This document shows positions 33,143 through 41,866 of a stretch of 64,000 nt of DNA, piece after piece. Where the stretch lies: the NCBI RefSeq assembly GCF_000428065.1, contig NZ_KE386621.1:124678-188677 (forward strand), given 5' to 3'. The position numbers and the translations under genes are program-made. The notes beneath the pieces are model-generated. The model saw nothing but the letters and a program-made list of their open reading frames with translations, did no database searches and had not been told where the DNA came from. This DNA is from Shimazuella kribbensis DSM 45090. Its GTDB lineage: Bacteria; Bacillota; Bacilli; Thermoactinomycetales; Thermoactinomycetaceae. The stretch's first letter is position 1; each line of letters begins with the position of its first letter.

Positions 33143-34165
33143 ATGAAACCAATATTGGAAGTGTCTGACCTTCATGTTTCCTTTCGTTCTCAAGATACAG
33201 AAGTAAAAGCGATACGTGGTGTTGATTTTACAGTTGGAGAAGGGGAAGTAGTTGCATTTGTTGGGGAGTCAGGTAGCGGAAAGAGTGTTACCTTTCAAAC
33301 AGTTATGCGTCTTATTCCACAACCGCCAGCAAAGATAGATAAAGGTAAAGTTCTTTATGGTGGCCGTGATTTAACAAAGTTATCAGAAATAGAGATGCAA
33401 AAAATTCGTGGAAAAGAAATTGCAATGATATTCCAAGATCCAATGACTTCTTTAAATCCAACCATTCGCATAGGGAATCAAATTTCAGAGAGTTTGATCA
33501 AGCACCAAAAGTTATCGGCTAAAGAAGCGAAGGAACGAGCAATTGAATTACTAAAAATTGTTGGTATTCCTAGCCCTTCTGAACGTGTAGAACAGTTTCC
33601 TCATCAATTTAGTGGTGGGATGCGACAACGAGCAATGATTGCAATGGCTCTTGCATGTTCACCTAAACTCTTGATCGCGGATGAGCCTACAACTGCTTTG
33701 GATGTTACGATTCAAGCGCAGATCATTGATCTGTTAAAAAATCTTCAAACCAAAACAGGATCTTCGATTGTATTTATTACCCACGATTTAGGAGTAGTGG
33801 CAGAAATTGCAGATCGAGTTGCTGTCATGTATGCGGGGAAAATAGTAGAGTCTGGGACATTGGATGAAATTTTCTACAATCCACAGCATCCGTATACGTG
33901 GGGATTACTGCAATCTATGCCAAAATTGGATCAGAATAGAGATCAAGAATTGGCTTCGATTCCTGGTTCATGCCCTAGTCTAGTAAATCCGCCTGCTGGT
34001 TGTCCGTTTACAGGTAGATGTCCGCATGCGATGAAAATTTGCCAAGAAGAAATGCCAGAAGTGACTAAATCGTCCAGTTCGCACCAAGTTGCTTGTTGGT
34101 TACAGCATCCAAATGCACCAGAAGTGAAAAGTCCGATAGAGCCTGAGAGGAGGTGGGTAGATTGA
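33143..34165 (+). CDS. oppD: Oligopeptide ABC transporter ATPase D
   Basis: The 340-residue ATPase has Walker A GESGSGKS (near 41), QDPMTSLNP, signature FSGGMRQR (near 155) and Walker B LLIADEPTTALD (near 174). The C-terminal oligopeptide-transporter domain has Cys-rich CPSLVNPPAGCPFTGRCPH. It overlaps oppF by 3 bases (TTG inside ATTGA). Confidence 0.94.
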   Translation: MKPILEVSDLHVSFRSQDTEVKAIRGVDFTVGEGEVVAFVGESGSGKSVTFQTVMRLIPQPPAKIDKGKVLYGGRDLTKLSEIEMQKIRGKEIAMIFQDPMTSLNPTIRIGNQISESLIKHQKLSAKEAKERAIELLKIVGIPSPSERVEQFPHQFSGGMRQRAMIAMALACSPKLLIADEPTTALDVTIQAQIIDLLKNLQTKTGSSIVFITHDLGVVAEIADRVAVMYAGKIVESGTLDEIFYNPQHPYTWGLLQSMPKLDQNRDQELASIPGSCPSLVNPPAGCPFTGRCPHAMKICQEEMPEVTKSSSSHQVACWLQHPNAPEVKSPIEPERRWVD

Positions 34166-35133
34166 CTGAGCCAATTTTAAAGGTAAAAGGGTTAGAAAAA
34201 CATTTTCAATTGGATCGAAACAGAGTTTTAAAAGCGGTTGATGGTATTTCGTTTGAAGTGATGCCAGGAGAAACCTTTGGATTAGTGGGAGAATCCGGTT
34301 GTGGAAAATCTACCGCTGGGCGAACCATTATTAATCTTTATGATGCAACGAATGGGGAAGTTCTCTTTGAAGGCAAAAATATTCATAAGTTGCGAGGGAA
34401 AAATCAAAAGAAATTTCGCCGTGATATGCAAATGATTTTCCAAGATCCCTATGCATCTCTAAATCCTCGCAAAACAGTGATGGATATTATTGCAGAAGGA
34501 CTGGATATTCATGAGCTTTCTAATGGTAAATCAAGACAAGAAATTGTCTGTGAATTGCTGGAGACGGTTGGATTAAACAAAAGTCATGCTACTCGTTACC
34601 CACACGAATTTAGCGGTGGTCAGAGACAAAGGATTGGAATCGCGCGAGCACTTGCGATGGAACCGAAGTTCATTATTGCCGATGAACCCATTTCAGCCCT
34701 TGACGTTTCTGTTCAAGCTCAAGTGGTCAATTTGATGAGAAAGTTGCAAAAAGAAAAAGGGTTAACCTATCTTTTTATTGCTCATGATCTTTCCATGGTT
34801 AAATATATCAGTGATCGAGTTGGTGTGATGTATTTGGGGAAAATGGCGGAATTAGCAGACAGTGATGCTCTGTATAGTGAGCCGCTTCATCCCTATACAC
34901 AAGGGTTATTGTCTACTGCGCCGATCCCTGATCCGATACAGGCGAAAGAAAGAGAGAAGATCCGGATCAAAGGGGAAATCCCTTCTCCTTTAAATCCACC
35001 TAGTGGATGTCGTTTTCGGACACGTTGTCCACATGCCATGTCCGTTTGTGCACAAGTGGAACCGATTTGGCAAGAAGCAAAACCAAATCACTGGGTGGCA
35101 TGCCACTTATATTCTAATTCAAATCCTCAGTAA
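34162..35133 (+). CDS. oppF: Oligopeptide ABC transporter ATPase F
   Basis: The 323-residue ATPase has Walker [10 protein letters not shown] (near 45), [10 protein letters not shown], signature FSGGQRQR (near 152), Walker [13 protein letters not shown] and the C-terminal [13 protein letters not shown] 34162 with AGAGGAGG upstream is preferred over an ATG nine bases earlier, because it gives translational coupling with the oppD stop. The stop codon sits in the terminator loop. Confidence 0.94.
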   Translation: MTEPILKVKGLEKHFQLDRNRVLKAVDGISFEVMPGETFGLVGESGCGKSTAGRTIINLYDATNGEVLFEGKNIHKLRGKNQKKFRRDMQMIFQDPYASLNPRKTVMDIIAEGLDIHELSNGKSRQEIVCELLETVGLNKSHATRYPHEFSGGQRQRIGIARALAMEPKFIIADEPISALDVSVQAQVVNLMRKLQKEKGLTYLFIAHDLSMVKYISDRVGVMYLGKMAELADSDALYSEPLHPYTQGLLSTAPIPDPIQAKEREKIRIKGEIPSPLNPPSGCRFRTRCPHAMSVCAQVEPIWQEAKPNHWVACHLYSNSNPQ

Positions 35134-35147
35134 CTGAGGATTTTTTC
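35122..35147 (+). terminator. Terminator of the opp operon, enclosing the oppF stop
   Basis: AATCCTCAG, loop TAA (the oppF stop codon) and CTGAGGATT are followed by TTTTT. Confidence 0.9.
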
Positions 35148-35229
35148 TTGCATGTATGGTTTCTATTTGCGCTAAACTTGATATCATAGAGAAGGATTTG
35201 GATGGAAATCAAGTGAGAAGGCGATAAAG

Positions 35230-36120
35230 TTGCAATTTGTAGTGAATGCTTCCGAAAGTGGAAAAATGTTAAAGCAAATTTTACAAAATAGATTTCACTT
35301 TTCTCGAAGAATGTTTCGTCGATTGCGTGAAGAACAACGAGTTATGGTAAATCAAAATATTATTTACTATACCGCTAGATTGATAGAAGGAGATATAGTG
35401 GAAGTTTGTTTGGAGGAATCGTCAGAAGATACATGGATTGAACCTCAGTTCATCTCTTTTTCCGTTGTTTACGAGGATAGTGATTTATTAGTTGTCCATA
35501 AACCAGCAGGGATTGTTGTACATCCTACCATGGGATATAAAGATGGCACGCTAGCTAATGGGATAGCTTATTATGCCAAAAAAAGAGGGGAATCGTATCC
35601 TTTTCGTCCCGTAACGCGATTAGATAAAGATACCTCTGGTATGATGGTGATCGCAAAACATGCATATGCACATGCGATGTTGTCAAAACAAATGAAACAA
35701 AAACGTTACCAACGTAAATATATAGCTATTTGTTATGGCCATGTTGAACCACAGAAAGGGACAATTGATTTGCCCATTGCAATCTCCCCGACGAGTATCA
35801 TTGAACGAGTAATCGATCCATTAAATGGGAAACAAGCAGTCACACATTATGAGACGGTCAAACAGCTAAAAGGTGCAACGGTGCTGAGTTTGACATTAGA
35901 AACAGGTCGAACTCATCAGATACGCCTTCACCTCGCTTCAATAGAACACCCTATAATGGGAGATACTTTGTATGGGAAAGTAGATCCAGATCCTTTGATC
36001 TCTAGACAAGCGCTACATGCCAAGGGAATTTCGATCTTTCATCCTACTCATAAGAAATGGATGACGTGGGATACTCCCCTTCCTGAAGATATGCAGCAAT
36101 TGATGGATAGACTTACGTAA
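35230..36120 (+). CDS. RluA-family pseudouridine synthase
   Basis: The 296-residue protein has an S4-like N-terminus (residues about 10-60), DLLVVHKPAGIVVHP, the catalytic Asp in VTRLDKDTSGMMVIAK (near 137) and GRTHQIRLHLA (near 226), the RluA/RluD family pattern. It isomerises uridines in rRNA or tRNA. The exact site cannot be told. TTG start after AGAAGGCGA. Confidence 0.92.
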   Translation: MQFVVNASESGKMLKQILQNRFHFSRRMFRRLREEQRVMVNQNIIYYTARLIEGDIVEVCLEESSEDTWIEPQFISFSVVYEDSDLLVVHKPAGIVVHPTMGYKDGTLANGIAYYAKKRGESYPFRPVTRLDKDTSGMMVIAKHAYAHAMLSKQMKQKRYQRKYIAICYGHVEPQKGTIDLPIAISPTSIIERVIDPLNGKQAVTHYETVKQLKGATVLSLTLETGRTHQIRLHLASIEHPIMGDTLYGKVDPDPLISRQALHAKGISIFHPTHKKWMTWDTPLPEDMQQLMDRLT

Positions 36121-36222
36121 ACAATTTTTTTGTAAAAGTTGACATTTGTGTTTGTAATGGAATGTTTTCTATTCTATAATTTTATTACTGTTTCGTATAT
36201 AAATAGTTTTAAGGGGAGTATT

Positions 36223-36675
36223 ATGGACAAACACCAGCCCATTCTGCCAGAAACTGTGAATGAAATTGAATTTTTCTTGCGTGAAATTAGCGTGATCATG
36301 AAACATAAAGGCCGTGATATTCTCGCAGATTTCCCAATTACCCCACCACAGTTTTCCGCTTTAATATGGCTCTATAAGGATGGAGATATGACTATAGGTG
36401 AACTAAGTCAAAAGATGTATATAGCTTGTAGCACCATGACAGATTTGATAGATCGTATGGAAAAGAATAATCTGGTAGCGCGAGTTCGGGATGATCGTGA
36501 CCGTCGAGTGGTACGTATTCATATGTTGGAATACGGACAAGGTATCATCCAAGAAGTATTAGCTGCAAGGCGTGCTTACCTTAATCGGATACTTGAAAAG
36601 TTTACACAAGAGCAAGCCCAACAAACAGAACAAGTCCTGCAATTAATTTATAAACAAATGTTAACAACGAATTAG
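36223..36675 (+). CDS. MarR-family transcriptional regulator (YsmB-like position)
   Basis: The 150-residue winged-helix regulator contains MTIGELSQKMYIACSTMTDL and RMEKNNLVARVRDDRDRRVV, the recognition helix and wing of MarR. ATG 36223 follows AAGGGGAG. A MarR-type gene directly before the glutamate racemase gene is also the B. subtilis arrangement. A TATAAT at 36175-36180 is its likely -10. A terminator follows. Confidence 0.9.
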   Translation: MDKHQPILPETVNEIEFFLREISVIMKHKGRDILADFPITPPQFSALIWLYKDGDMTIGELSQKMYIACSTMTDLIDRMEKNNLVARVRDDRDRRVVRIHMLEYGQGIIQEVLAARRAYLNRILEKFTQEQAQQTEQVLQLIYKQMLTTN

Positions 36676-36681
36676 CTGAAG

Positions 36682-36713
36682 ACCCCTTTGTCACTAAAGG
36701 GGTTGCTTTTTTA
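36682..36713 (+). terminator. Terminator after marR-type gene
   Basis: ACCCCTTT and AAAGGGGT arms followed by a T-tract interrupted once (TTGCTTTTTT). Confidence 0.75.
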
Positions 36714-36774
36714 TATAATAGTAATATCCTATTGTAGAAGTGGTACTGGTACTTGGAGGGAGCAAACGACATAT

Positions 36775-37581
36775 ATGAATAACCACGCAATTGGTGTTTT
36801 TGACTCAGGAGTAGGCGGAATAACAGTTGTTAAAGAAATGATGAGACAGCTTCCCCATGAGACGATTTATTACTTTGGTGATACAAAACGTTTACCTTAT
36901 GGACCACGTACAACGGAAGAAGTCAAACAATTCACCTTAGAAGTCATTCAATTTCTTTTGCAATTTCCATTAAAAGCGATAGTCATTGCTTGCAATACGG
37001 CGACAGCGGCAGCTTTAAATGATGTGAGGGAACTCGTTTCTATCCCTGTTTTGGGTGTTATTGAACCAGGAGCAAGAGCCGCCATTAAGGGTACCATCAA
37101 TGGTGAAGTTGGAATCATTGGTACAATCGGGACCATGAAAAGTGGAGCATATGAACGTACCCTTAGACGTATTCACCCAGAAATTATTACCCACTCTTTA
37201 GCATGTCCAAGTTTTGTTCCTTTGGTAGAAGACGGATTACGTCATTCTTCTTATGCAGATGAATTGGTTGCAGAAACTTTGCAACCTTTACAAGGATTGG
37301 GTATGGATACGTTGATTTTAGGATGTACTCATTATCCTTTGCTCGCTTCTTCTATTCAAAAAGCAATGGGTGAGCGTGTGAAGCTCATTAGTTCAGCAGA
37401 AGAGACCGCTTCTGAATTGAGTACCATTTTACAGTATCGCAGGATGCTTGCTACAAAACATCAAAAGCATCGTTTTTTTACTACAGGTGAAGTGGAGCAA
37501 TTTTCAAAGTTGGCTGGAGACTGGCTTGGATTAAATATAGCGACAGAGCAAGTGACATTGAGTTATGCGAATAAAAGCTGA
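36775..37581 (+). CDS. murI: Glutamate racemase
   Basis: The 268-residue protein has the two catalytic cysteines: IACNTATAAAL (near residue 71) and LGCTHYPLL (near 183). It also has the N-terminal GVFDSGVGG substrate loop. It supplies D-glutamate for peptidoglycan. ATG 36775 is used, with TTGGAGGGAG 12 bases upstream; the open frame upstream belongs to the terminator region. gerM follows, as in B. subtilis. Confidence 0.95.
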   Translation: MNNHAIGVFDSGVGGITVVKEMMRQLPHETIYYFGDTKRLPYGPRTTEEVKQFTLEVIQFLLQFPLKAIVIACNTATAAALNDVRELVSIPVLGVIEPGARAAIKGTINGEVGIIGTIGTMKSGAYERTLRRIHPEIITHSLACPSFVPLVEDGLRHSSYADELVAETLQPLQGLGMDTLILGCTHYPLLASSIQKAMGERVKLISSAEETASELSTILQYRRMLATKHQKHRFFTTGEVEQFSKLAGDWLGLNIATEQVTLSYANKS

Positions 37582-37587
37582 AAGCCT

Positions 37588-37624
37588 AAACCATGTTGAG
37601 AATTTGATCAACATGGTTTTTTTA
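37588..37624 (+). terminator. Terminator of murI
   Basis: AAACCATGTTGA and TCAACATGGTTT pair perfectly over 12 bp, followed by TTTTT. Confidence 0.88.
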
Positions 37625-37698
37625 TGGAAAAAGTTGTCCTATTTTTCGCAAAGGACTCGTATACATGAGATAAATAACAAGTCCATGGGAGGACCATT

Positions 37699-38727
37699 AT
37701 GCGAAACAAAGCAAGAGCTATGGTTTGTATGTTACTTTTTCCGGTTGCACTAACAGGTTGTTTTTCTGGTCCAAATGTAAAAGCTTCTAATCCAATTGAT
37801 CCGCCTCAAGGTGATGCTCGTGTCGTACAAGCCCCTGCAACTTCGAAAAAGGAAGATAGAGGACATATAACGGAATTATATGTGATGAATCACGATGGTT
37901 ACGTAATGCCCTTTTCCGCTAAACTGCAAGGTAAATCATTAGCGAAAAGCTCACTGGAGTGTCTGGTAGAAGGGTCTGTTGCAGCTAAAGTCCTTCCTAA
38001 AGGCACAAAGAGCGTGCTTCCAAAAGGTACAAAAGTATTAGGAGTAAAGATAAAAAAGGAAGTTGCTACTGTAAACTTTTCTCGTGAATTTCGAAATTAT
38101 ACTGCACAAAATGAGACGAAAATTTTAAATGCCATTACTTGGACCCTTACTGGATTTCGTAATATTAAATCGGTGAATATCCAAATGGAAGGAAAAGATC
38201 TAAGTGTAATGCCAAAAGGTAAGTCTGTCACCCAAGGTTTGACGCGGGCTGATGGAATCAACGTAGAAGTAGCTAATGGGGTCGATATTAGTGCAAGTAT
38301 GCCTGTCACTCTCTATTTCATAAGTCAATCCGAAGATAATTCTATTCATTATGTTCCAGTCACTCGACTCGTAAACCGATCTACAAATGTGGGAGAAACA
38401 GTAGTAAAAGAATTAGTGAGAGGACCTTTGGAAAACAGTCATCTCATTGGACCACTCGATACAGCTACTACCATTAAAGAAGTGAAACTCAGCGGAAAAC
38501 AAATAACTGCCAATTTCGGTAAAGAAATACTGCAATACAACGATCAAACTGCTGCTTCAAAAAGTGCACTTGATTCCATCGTTTTATCCTTAACCCAAAA
38601 TATGAATGCGAACAAAGTGAAAATCATAGTAGATGGGAAGACAACAATTGGTGTGTTAAACAATCAAGGTAAAAATGTGGATCTGCCAGTAACTCGACCA
38701 AAACACATAAATCCGAGTGGATTGTAG
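37699..38727 (+). CDS. gerM: Spore germination lipoprotein GerM
   Basis: The 342-residue lipoprotein (lipobox LTGCFSG, Cys near 21) contains two GerMN domains (about residues 75-165 and 225-325) with the repeated pattern KVATVNFS / KQITANFG. GerM is made in the mother cell and needed for normal sporulation and germination. The neighbours murI and rph are those of B. subtilis gerM. Confidence 0.92.
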   Translation: MRNKARAMVCMLLFPVALTGCFSGPNVKASNPIDPPQGDARVVQAPATSKKEDRGHITELYVMNHDGYVMPFSAKLQGKSLAKSSLECLVEGSVAAKVLPKGTKSVLPKGTKVLGVKIKKEVATVNFSREFRNYTAQNETKILNAITWTLTGFRNIKSVNIQMEGKDLSVMPKGKSVTQGLTRADGINVEVANGVDISASMPVTLYFISQSEDNSIHYVPVTRLVNRSTNVGETVVKELVRGPLENSHLIGPLDTATTIKEVKLSGKQITANFGKEILQYNDQTAASKSALDSIVLSLTQNMNANKVKIIVDGKTTIGVLNNQGKNVDLPVTRPKHINPSGL

Positions 38728-38800
38728 ATATCCGGTCAACATTACTTCTATTATCACATGATTTAAACCCGTGAATTTCTCACTTGTAAGATTATAAAGA

Positions 38801-38831
38801 GTAGAGGAAATGCAAAAACCTCTGCTTTTTT
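38801..38831 (+). terminator. Terminator of gerM
   Basis: GTAGAGG and CCTCTGC (one wobble) with an A/T-rich loop, followed by TTTTTTG. Confidence 0.7.
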
Positions 38832-38939
38832 GTTATTATGGCTTTTTGTATGGGGTTACGAGTATAATTTGTTGGTTAATTTAAATATTAGAAGCTTCGT
38901 ATGTTATACTGAGTTATCTACAATCTGGGGGGAAGACGC

Positions 38940-39686
38940 TTGCGAACGGACGGAAGAAAATATGACCAATTACGTAGAGTTGAGATCATTCGAGATTATA
39001 TAAAACCAGCTGAGGGCTCCGTTCTTATATCGATAGGCGACACGCGAGTTATTTGTACAGCTACTGTAGAGGAAAAAGTTCCTCCTTTTTTACGCAACTC
39101 GGGCAAAGGTTGGATTACCGCAGAGTATTCGATGTTACCTCGTGCAACAGGAGTAAGAACAATAAGGGAATCGAGCAAGGGCAAAGTAACTGGTCGTACA
39201 ATGGAAATTCAAAGACTAATCGGCAGAGCACTGCGTTCTGTTGTTGATCTAAAAGCATTAGGCGAGCGTACAATCTGGATTGATTGTGATGTTATTCAAG
39301 CAGATGGCGGTACAAGAACTACTTCCATTACAGGAGCTTTTGTTGCGATGGTAGATGCATTGATCCCTCTTTATCAAAAACAAGTTTTTAAGCGGTTTCC
39401 GGTCAAAGATTTTCTTTCTGCTACTAGTGTGGGAGTGGTAGGAGAGATGACCTGCTTGGATCTGTGTTATGAGGAAGACTCTTCTGCTGTAGTGGATATG
39501 AATGTAATCATGACAGGTAAAGGGAAATTTGTAGAAATACAAGGTACAGGGGAGGAAAACCCATTCTCACCTGAACAATTACAAGAAATGTTGATTCTCG
39601 CTAAAAAAGGGACAGGTGAATTGACTGTTATTCAAAAACAACTACTTGGAGAGAATGCAGACTTTATTGGAGGAAAAAATGGGTAA
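38940..39686 (+). CDS. rph: Ribonuclease PH
   Basis: The 248-residue phosphorolytic 3'-exonuclease matures tRNA 3' ends. Motifs: [48 protein letters not shown] and [20 protein letters not shown] start preceded by GGGGGAAG. It overlaps rdgB by 8 bases. An RNA-end enzyme, but housekeeping and syntenic with B. subtilis. Confidence 0.96.
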   Translation: MRTDGRKYDQLRRVEIIRDYIKPAEGSVLISIGDTRVICTATVEEKVPPFLRNSGKGWITAEYSMLPRATGVRTIRESSKGKVTGRTMEIQRLIGRALRSVVDLKALGERTIWIDCDVIQADGGTRTTSITGAFVAMVDALIPLYQKQVFKRFPVKDFLSATSVGVVGEMTCLDLCYEEDSSAVVDMNVIMTGKGKFVEIQGTGEENPFSPEQLQEMLILAKKGTGELTVIQKQLLGENADFIGGKNG

Positions 39687-40299
39687 ACAGACTTGGCCTT
39701 TTTCTTCTATTATTATTGCTACCGCAAACAAACACAAACATAAACAATTTGTCGATTTATTTTCTCCATTTGGTCTACAAGTGAAAGGATTACATGACTT
39801 AAATGGAGTACCAGAAATAATAGAAGATCAACCTACTTTTGAAGGGAACGCCGCGAAGAAGGCAGAAATTATTTCTGATTGGTTGGGTGGTCCCGTTATT
39901 TCAGATGATTCAGGAGTGGTAGTGCCTGATCTTGGTGGAGAACCGGGTGTATACTCTGCACGGTATGCCGGAGTAGATGCGACGGATGAAGCGAACAACG
40001 AAAAATTGTTACAGGAAATAAATCATTTGGAGTTGCACCATCCTCCTGCTTACTATGTCTGCGTAATGGCAGTTGCTATCCCTAATCAACCAACGCAGTT
40101 TTTCCGTGGAGAATGTCATGGGAAGATTATTACCACCCCTCTCGGGGAAAATGGATTTGGATATGATCCAATATTCTATCTCCCCAATGAAAAAATGACC
40201 ATGGCACAGCTTCCAAGTGAACGAAAGTATGAAATCAGTCATCGGGCCATCGCAACTCAAAAACTAGTGAATTGGTTGAAGACGACTTATTCATTTTAG
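39679..40299 (+). CDS. rdgB: XTP/dITP pyrophosphatase (RdgB/HAM1)
   Basis: The 206-residue protein has [35 protein letters not shown] and GYDPIFYLP, the HAM1 motifs. It removes non-canonical purine nucleoside triphosphates. ATG 39679 is preceded by GGAGGAAAA within the end of rph, giving translational coupling. Confidence 0.95.
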   Translation: MGKQTWPFSSIIIATANKHKHKQFVDLFSPFGLQVKGLHDLNGVPEIIEDQPTFEGNAAKKAEIISDWLGGPVISDDSGVVVPDLGGEPGVYSARYAGVDATDEANNEKLLQEINHLELHHPPAYYVCVMAVAIPNQPTQFFRGECHGKIITTPLGENGFGYDPIFYLPNEKMTMAQLPSERKYEISHRAIATQKLVNWLKTTYSF

Positions 40300-40334
40300 A
40301 GTATCTATTGTCCTTTGGGAAAGGTGTGTAAAAG

Positions 40335-40838
40335 GTGAAAGTACTTGTGACAAGTGATTCACATGGGAAAGCGTCTTTACTAGCAAAAATAGTAGAACAA
40401 GAAAAAGCTGATTATGTGATTCACTGTGGTGATTTTTGTACAGAAAAGAAGCAATTGCCTTCTGTTGCTATGACAGTTGTTAGAGGAAATTGTGACTTTG
40501 AAGAAGTTGCCAATGAGGCAGAGGTAAACCTTGCAGGCTATCGTTTTTATGTTACTCATGGTCACCGATACCAAGTGAAAAACAGTCTTTTACCCCTTTC
40601 GTTGCTAGCGCAGGAAAAAGAGGCAGATATTGTTTGTTTTGGACACTCTCATTTTCCGCTATGTGAGCAAGAAGGAAGAAAAGTATTTTTGAACCCAGGC
40701 AGTATTCAAAGTCCTCGTGGTTATACTGTACCTACATACGCAATTGTTCACTTGAATAAGGATCGTCATATCAAAGTGAATTATTTTGAACCAAATGGAA
40801 ATGGAGTACCCAACCTTGGAGGCTCGTTTCTTTTATAG
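40335..40838 (+). CDS. Metallophosphoesterase, YfcE/YsnB family
   Basis: The 167-residue protein has the calcineurin-like metal motifs TSDSHG (residues 6-11), IHCGDFC, VRGNCD, VTHGHRYQVK and FGHSHFP. Family members hydrolyse phosphodiesters in vitro. Last gene of the murI-rph-rdgB cluster as in B. subtilis (ysnB). GTG start. Confidence 0.92.
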   Translation: MKVLVTSDSHGKASLLAKIVEQEKADYVIHCGDFCTEKKQLPSVAMTVVRGNCDFEEVANEAEVNLAGYRFYVTHGHRYQVKNSLLPLSLLAQEKEADIVCFGHSHFPLCEQEGRKVFLNPGSIQSPRGYTVPTYAIVHLNKDRHIKVNYFEPNGNGVPNLGGSFLL

Positions 40839-40882
40839 TGGATTAGCTCACAGCCCATTCTTATTTCATTTATTGACAATAC

Positions 40883-40910
40883 ACCTCCCAAGAAGGGAGG
40901 TTTTCATTTC
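40883..40910 (+). terminator. Terminator after the phosphoesterase gene
   Basis: ACCTCCC and GGGAGGT form a 7-bp G/C-rich stem followed by TTTCATTT. Confidence 0.7.
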
Positions 40911-41109
40911 TGTCTGAGGAATGCTGCTGAAAGAAGATTGCTCCGCACAAACTCCCAGCTTTGAACGGGCGTTCTCCTGATTCGCCTCCAGTAAAGGTTT
41001 TGGAGTTAGCGAAAACGGCTACTCCCACTGGGAAGTTCGAGTAGGGAGCGTAGGCCATGTTCCTTGCTTGCCTTGCATTTTCCAGCAGGTTTTGAAATTT
41101 TGGATTCAT
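40900..41109 (-). pseudogene. Decayed cytidine deaminase fragment
   Basis: From ATG 41109 the frame reads MNPKFQNLLENARQARNMAY then APYSNFPVGVAVFA, the N-terminus of cytidine deaminase. After about 45 residues the frame degrades. A shifted frame gives VCAEQSSFSSIPQTE, matching the zinc-site (C)AE motif, and the PCGxC half is absent. The gene is therefore frameshifted and truncated by the adjacent terminator region. Confidence 0.7.
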
Positions 41110-41206
41110 GGTATCTCTCTGTTTTTGGCACCAACCCATTGTTCGTGCTCTTATCGGTATAGGATGATTCTCAAATAAGTCATCAACATAATAGTCAAAT
41201 TTTTTA

Positions 41207-41235
41207 TTGACAAATAGGATCGATTGCGTTATCAT
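41207..41235 (+). promoter_or_regulatory. Promoter of the tRNA-Arg gene
   Basis: TTGACA (41207-41212), 17-base spacer and TATCAT (41230-41235) give a strong promoter, starting about 6 bases before the mature tRNA 5' end at 41248. Confidence 0.8.
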
Positions 41236-41247
41236 AAATTTTGTTAT

Positions 41248-41671
41248 GTCTCTGTAGCTCAGCTGGATAGAGCAACAGCCTTCAATTAGGAGCCTCTATG
41301 AGGAAACAGAAACTTATAGAGTGGATGACACTGTATCGGTGAAACCTTAACAGATAATGCTGATGGCAATACCGAGGAAACTTACGATCTCCTTATGAGG
41401 TGATGAATATGTATCATCATACAAAACATAAAGGAGATTTAGGGGTTTTAAAGGCTCAAGTCGATTCACTTGAGGGTAAAAGCCCCGAAAAATAATCAAT
41501 TGGTAAATGTCAAATTTGCTGCTGATTATCGTGAGGTTCCGTAGAGACTATACGTGTCACACCTGAAATGGTGAAGATATAGTCCAGACCACAAACAATA
41601 TCTTTGGTGATGAAAGTCATAGTGGTATGCTAAGCTGTGGGTCGGGGGTTCGAATCCCTCCGGGGACGCCA
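41248..41671 (+). tRNA. tRNA-Arg(UCU), interrupted by a group I intron
   Basis: The 5' exon 41248-41282 and 3' exon 41630-41671 join to a complete 77-nt tRNA. The acceptor stem GTCTCTG/CGGGGAC has two G-T wobbles. The D-arm is GCTC/GAGC, the anticodon stem ACAGC/GCTGT with loop CTTCTAA, variable loop GGGTC, and T-arm GGGGG-TTCGAAT-CCCTC. Discriminator G and CCA are encoded. The anticodon TCT reads AGA (Arg). The intron splits the anticodon between positions 34 and 35. The gene has its own promoter and terminator and is the only tRNA in the window. If this is the sole AGA decoder, splicing is essential, because AGA is a common codon in this DNA. Confidence 0.9.
41283..41629 (+). ncRNA. Group I self-splicing intron in tRNA-Arg(UCU)
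   Basis: This 347-nt insertion has the group I core. The P7 strands are GACTATA (41546-41552) and TATAGTC (41578-41584), the latter within the near-invariant AAGATATAGTCC. The P8 hairpin CACC/GGTG lies between them (41560-41573). P1 pairs exon C80-U81-U82 with intron G90-A91-G92 (last two digits of position), giving the required U-G wobble at the 5' splice site (exon T 41282 with G 41290). The last intron base is G (41629). No homing-endonuclease frame is present; the short frames within it are not protein-like. Confidence 0.88.
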
Positions 41672-41675
41672 AATA

Positions 41676-41711
41676 AAAACCTTTCTCTTGAAAAAGAGAA
41701 AGGTTTTTTGC
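41676..41711 (+). terminator. Terminator of the tRNA-Arg unit
   Basis: AAAACCTTTCTCTT and AAGAGAAAGGTTTT pair perfectly, followed by TTTT, 5 bases after CCA. Confidence 0.9.
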
Positions 41712-41866
41712 CATTGAGAAAGGATTTTTTAATTCTTCCTCTTTTGTTGAATGATAAAGATGAAAGACAAAGAAATTAGTTTTGGAGATTAGTACTAGCG
41801 AGTTAAACGATCCACTGACCAAAATAATGTATCTGAGTATGCATTTTTTGTCCGAAGTGAGACGAA

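Noticed and set aside
41526..41822. Minus-strand open frame of 98 codons across the tRNA/intron
   Set aside because: It overlaps the structured tRNA exon and intron; its LASPEGFEPPTHSLA segment is just the antisense of the T-arm and acceptor stem, a common artefact.
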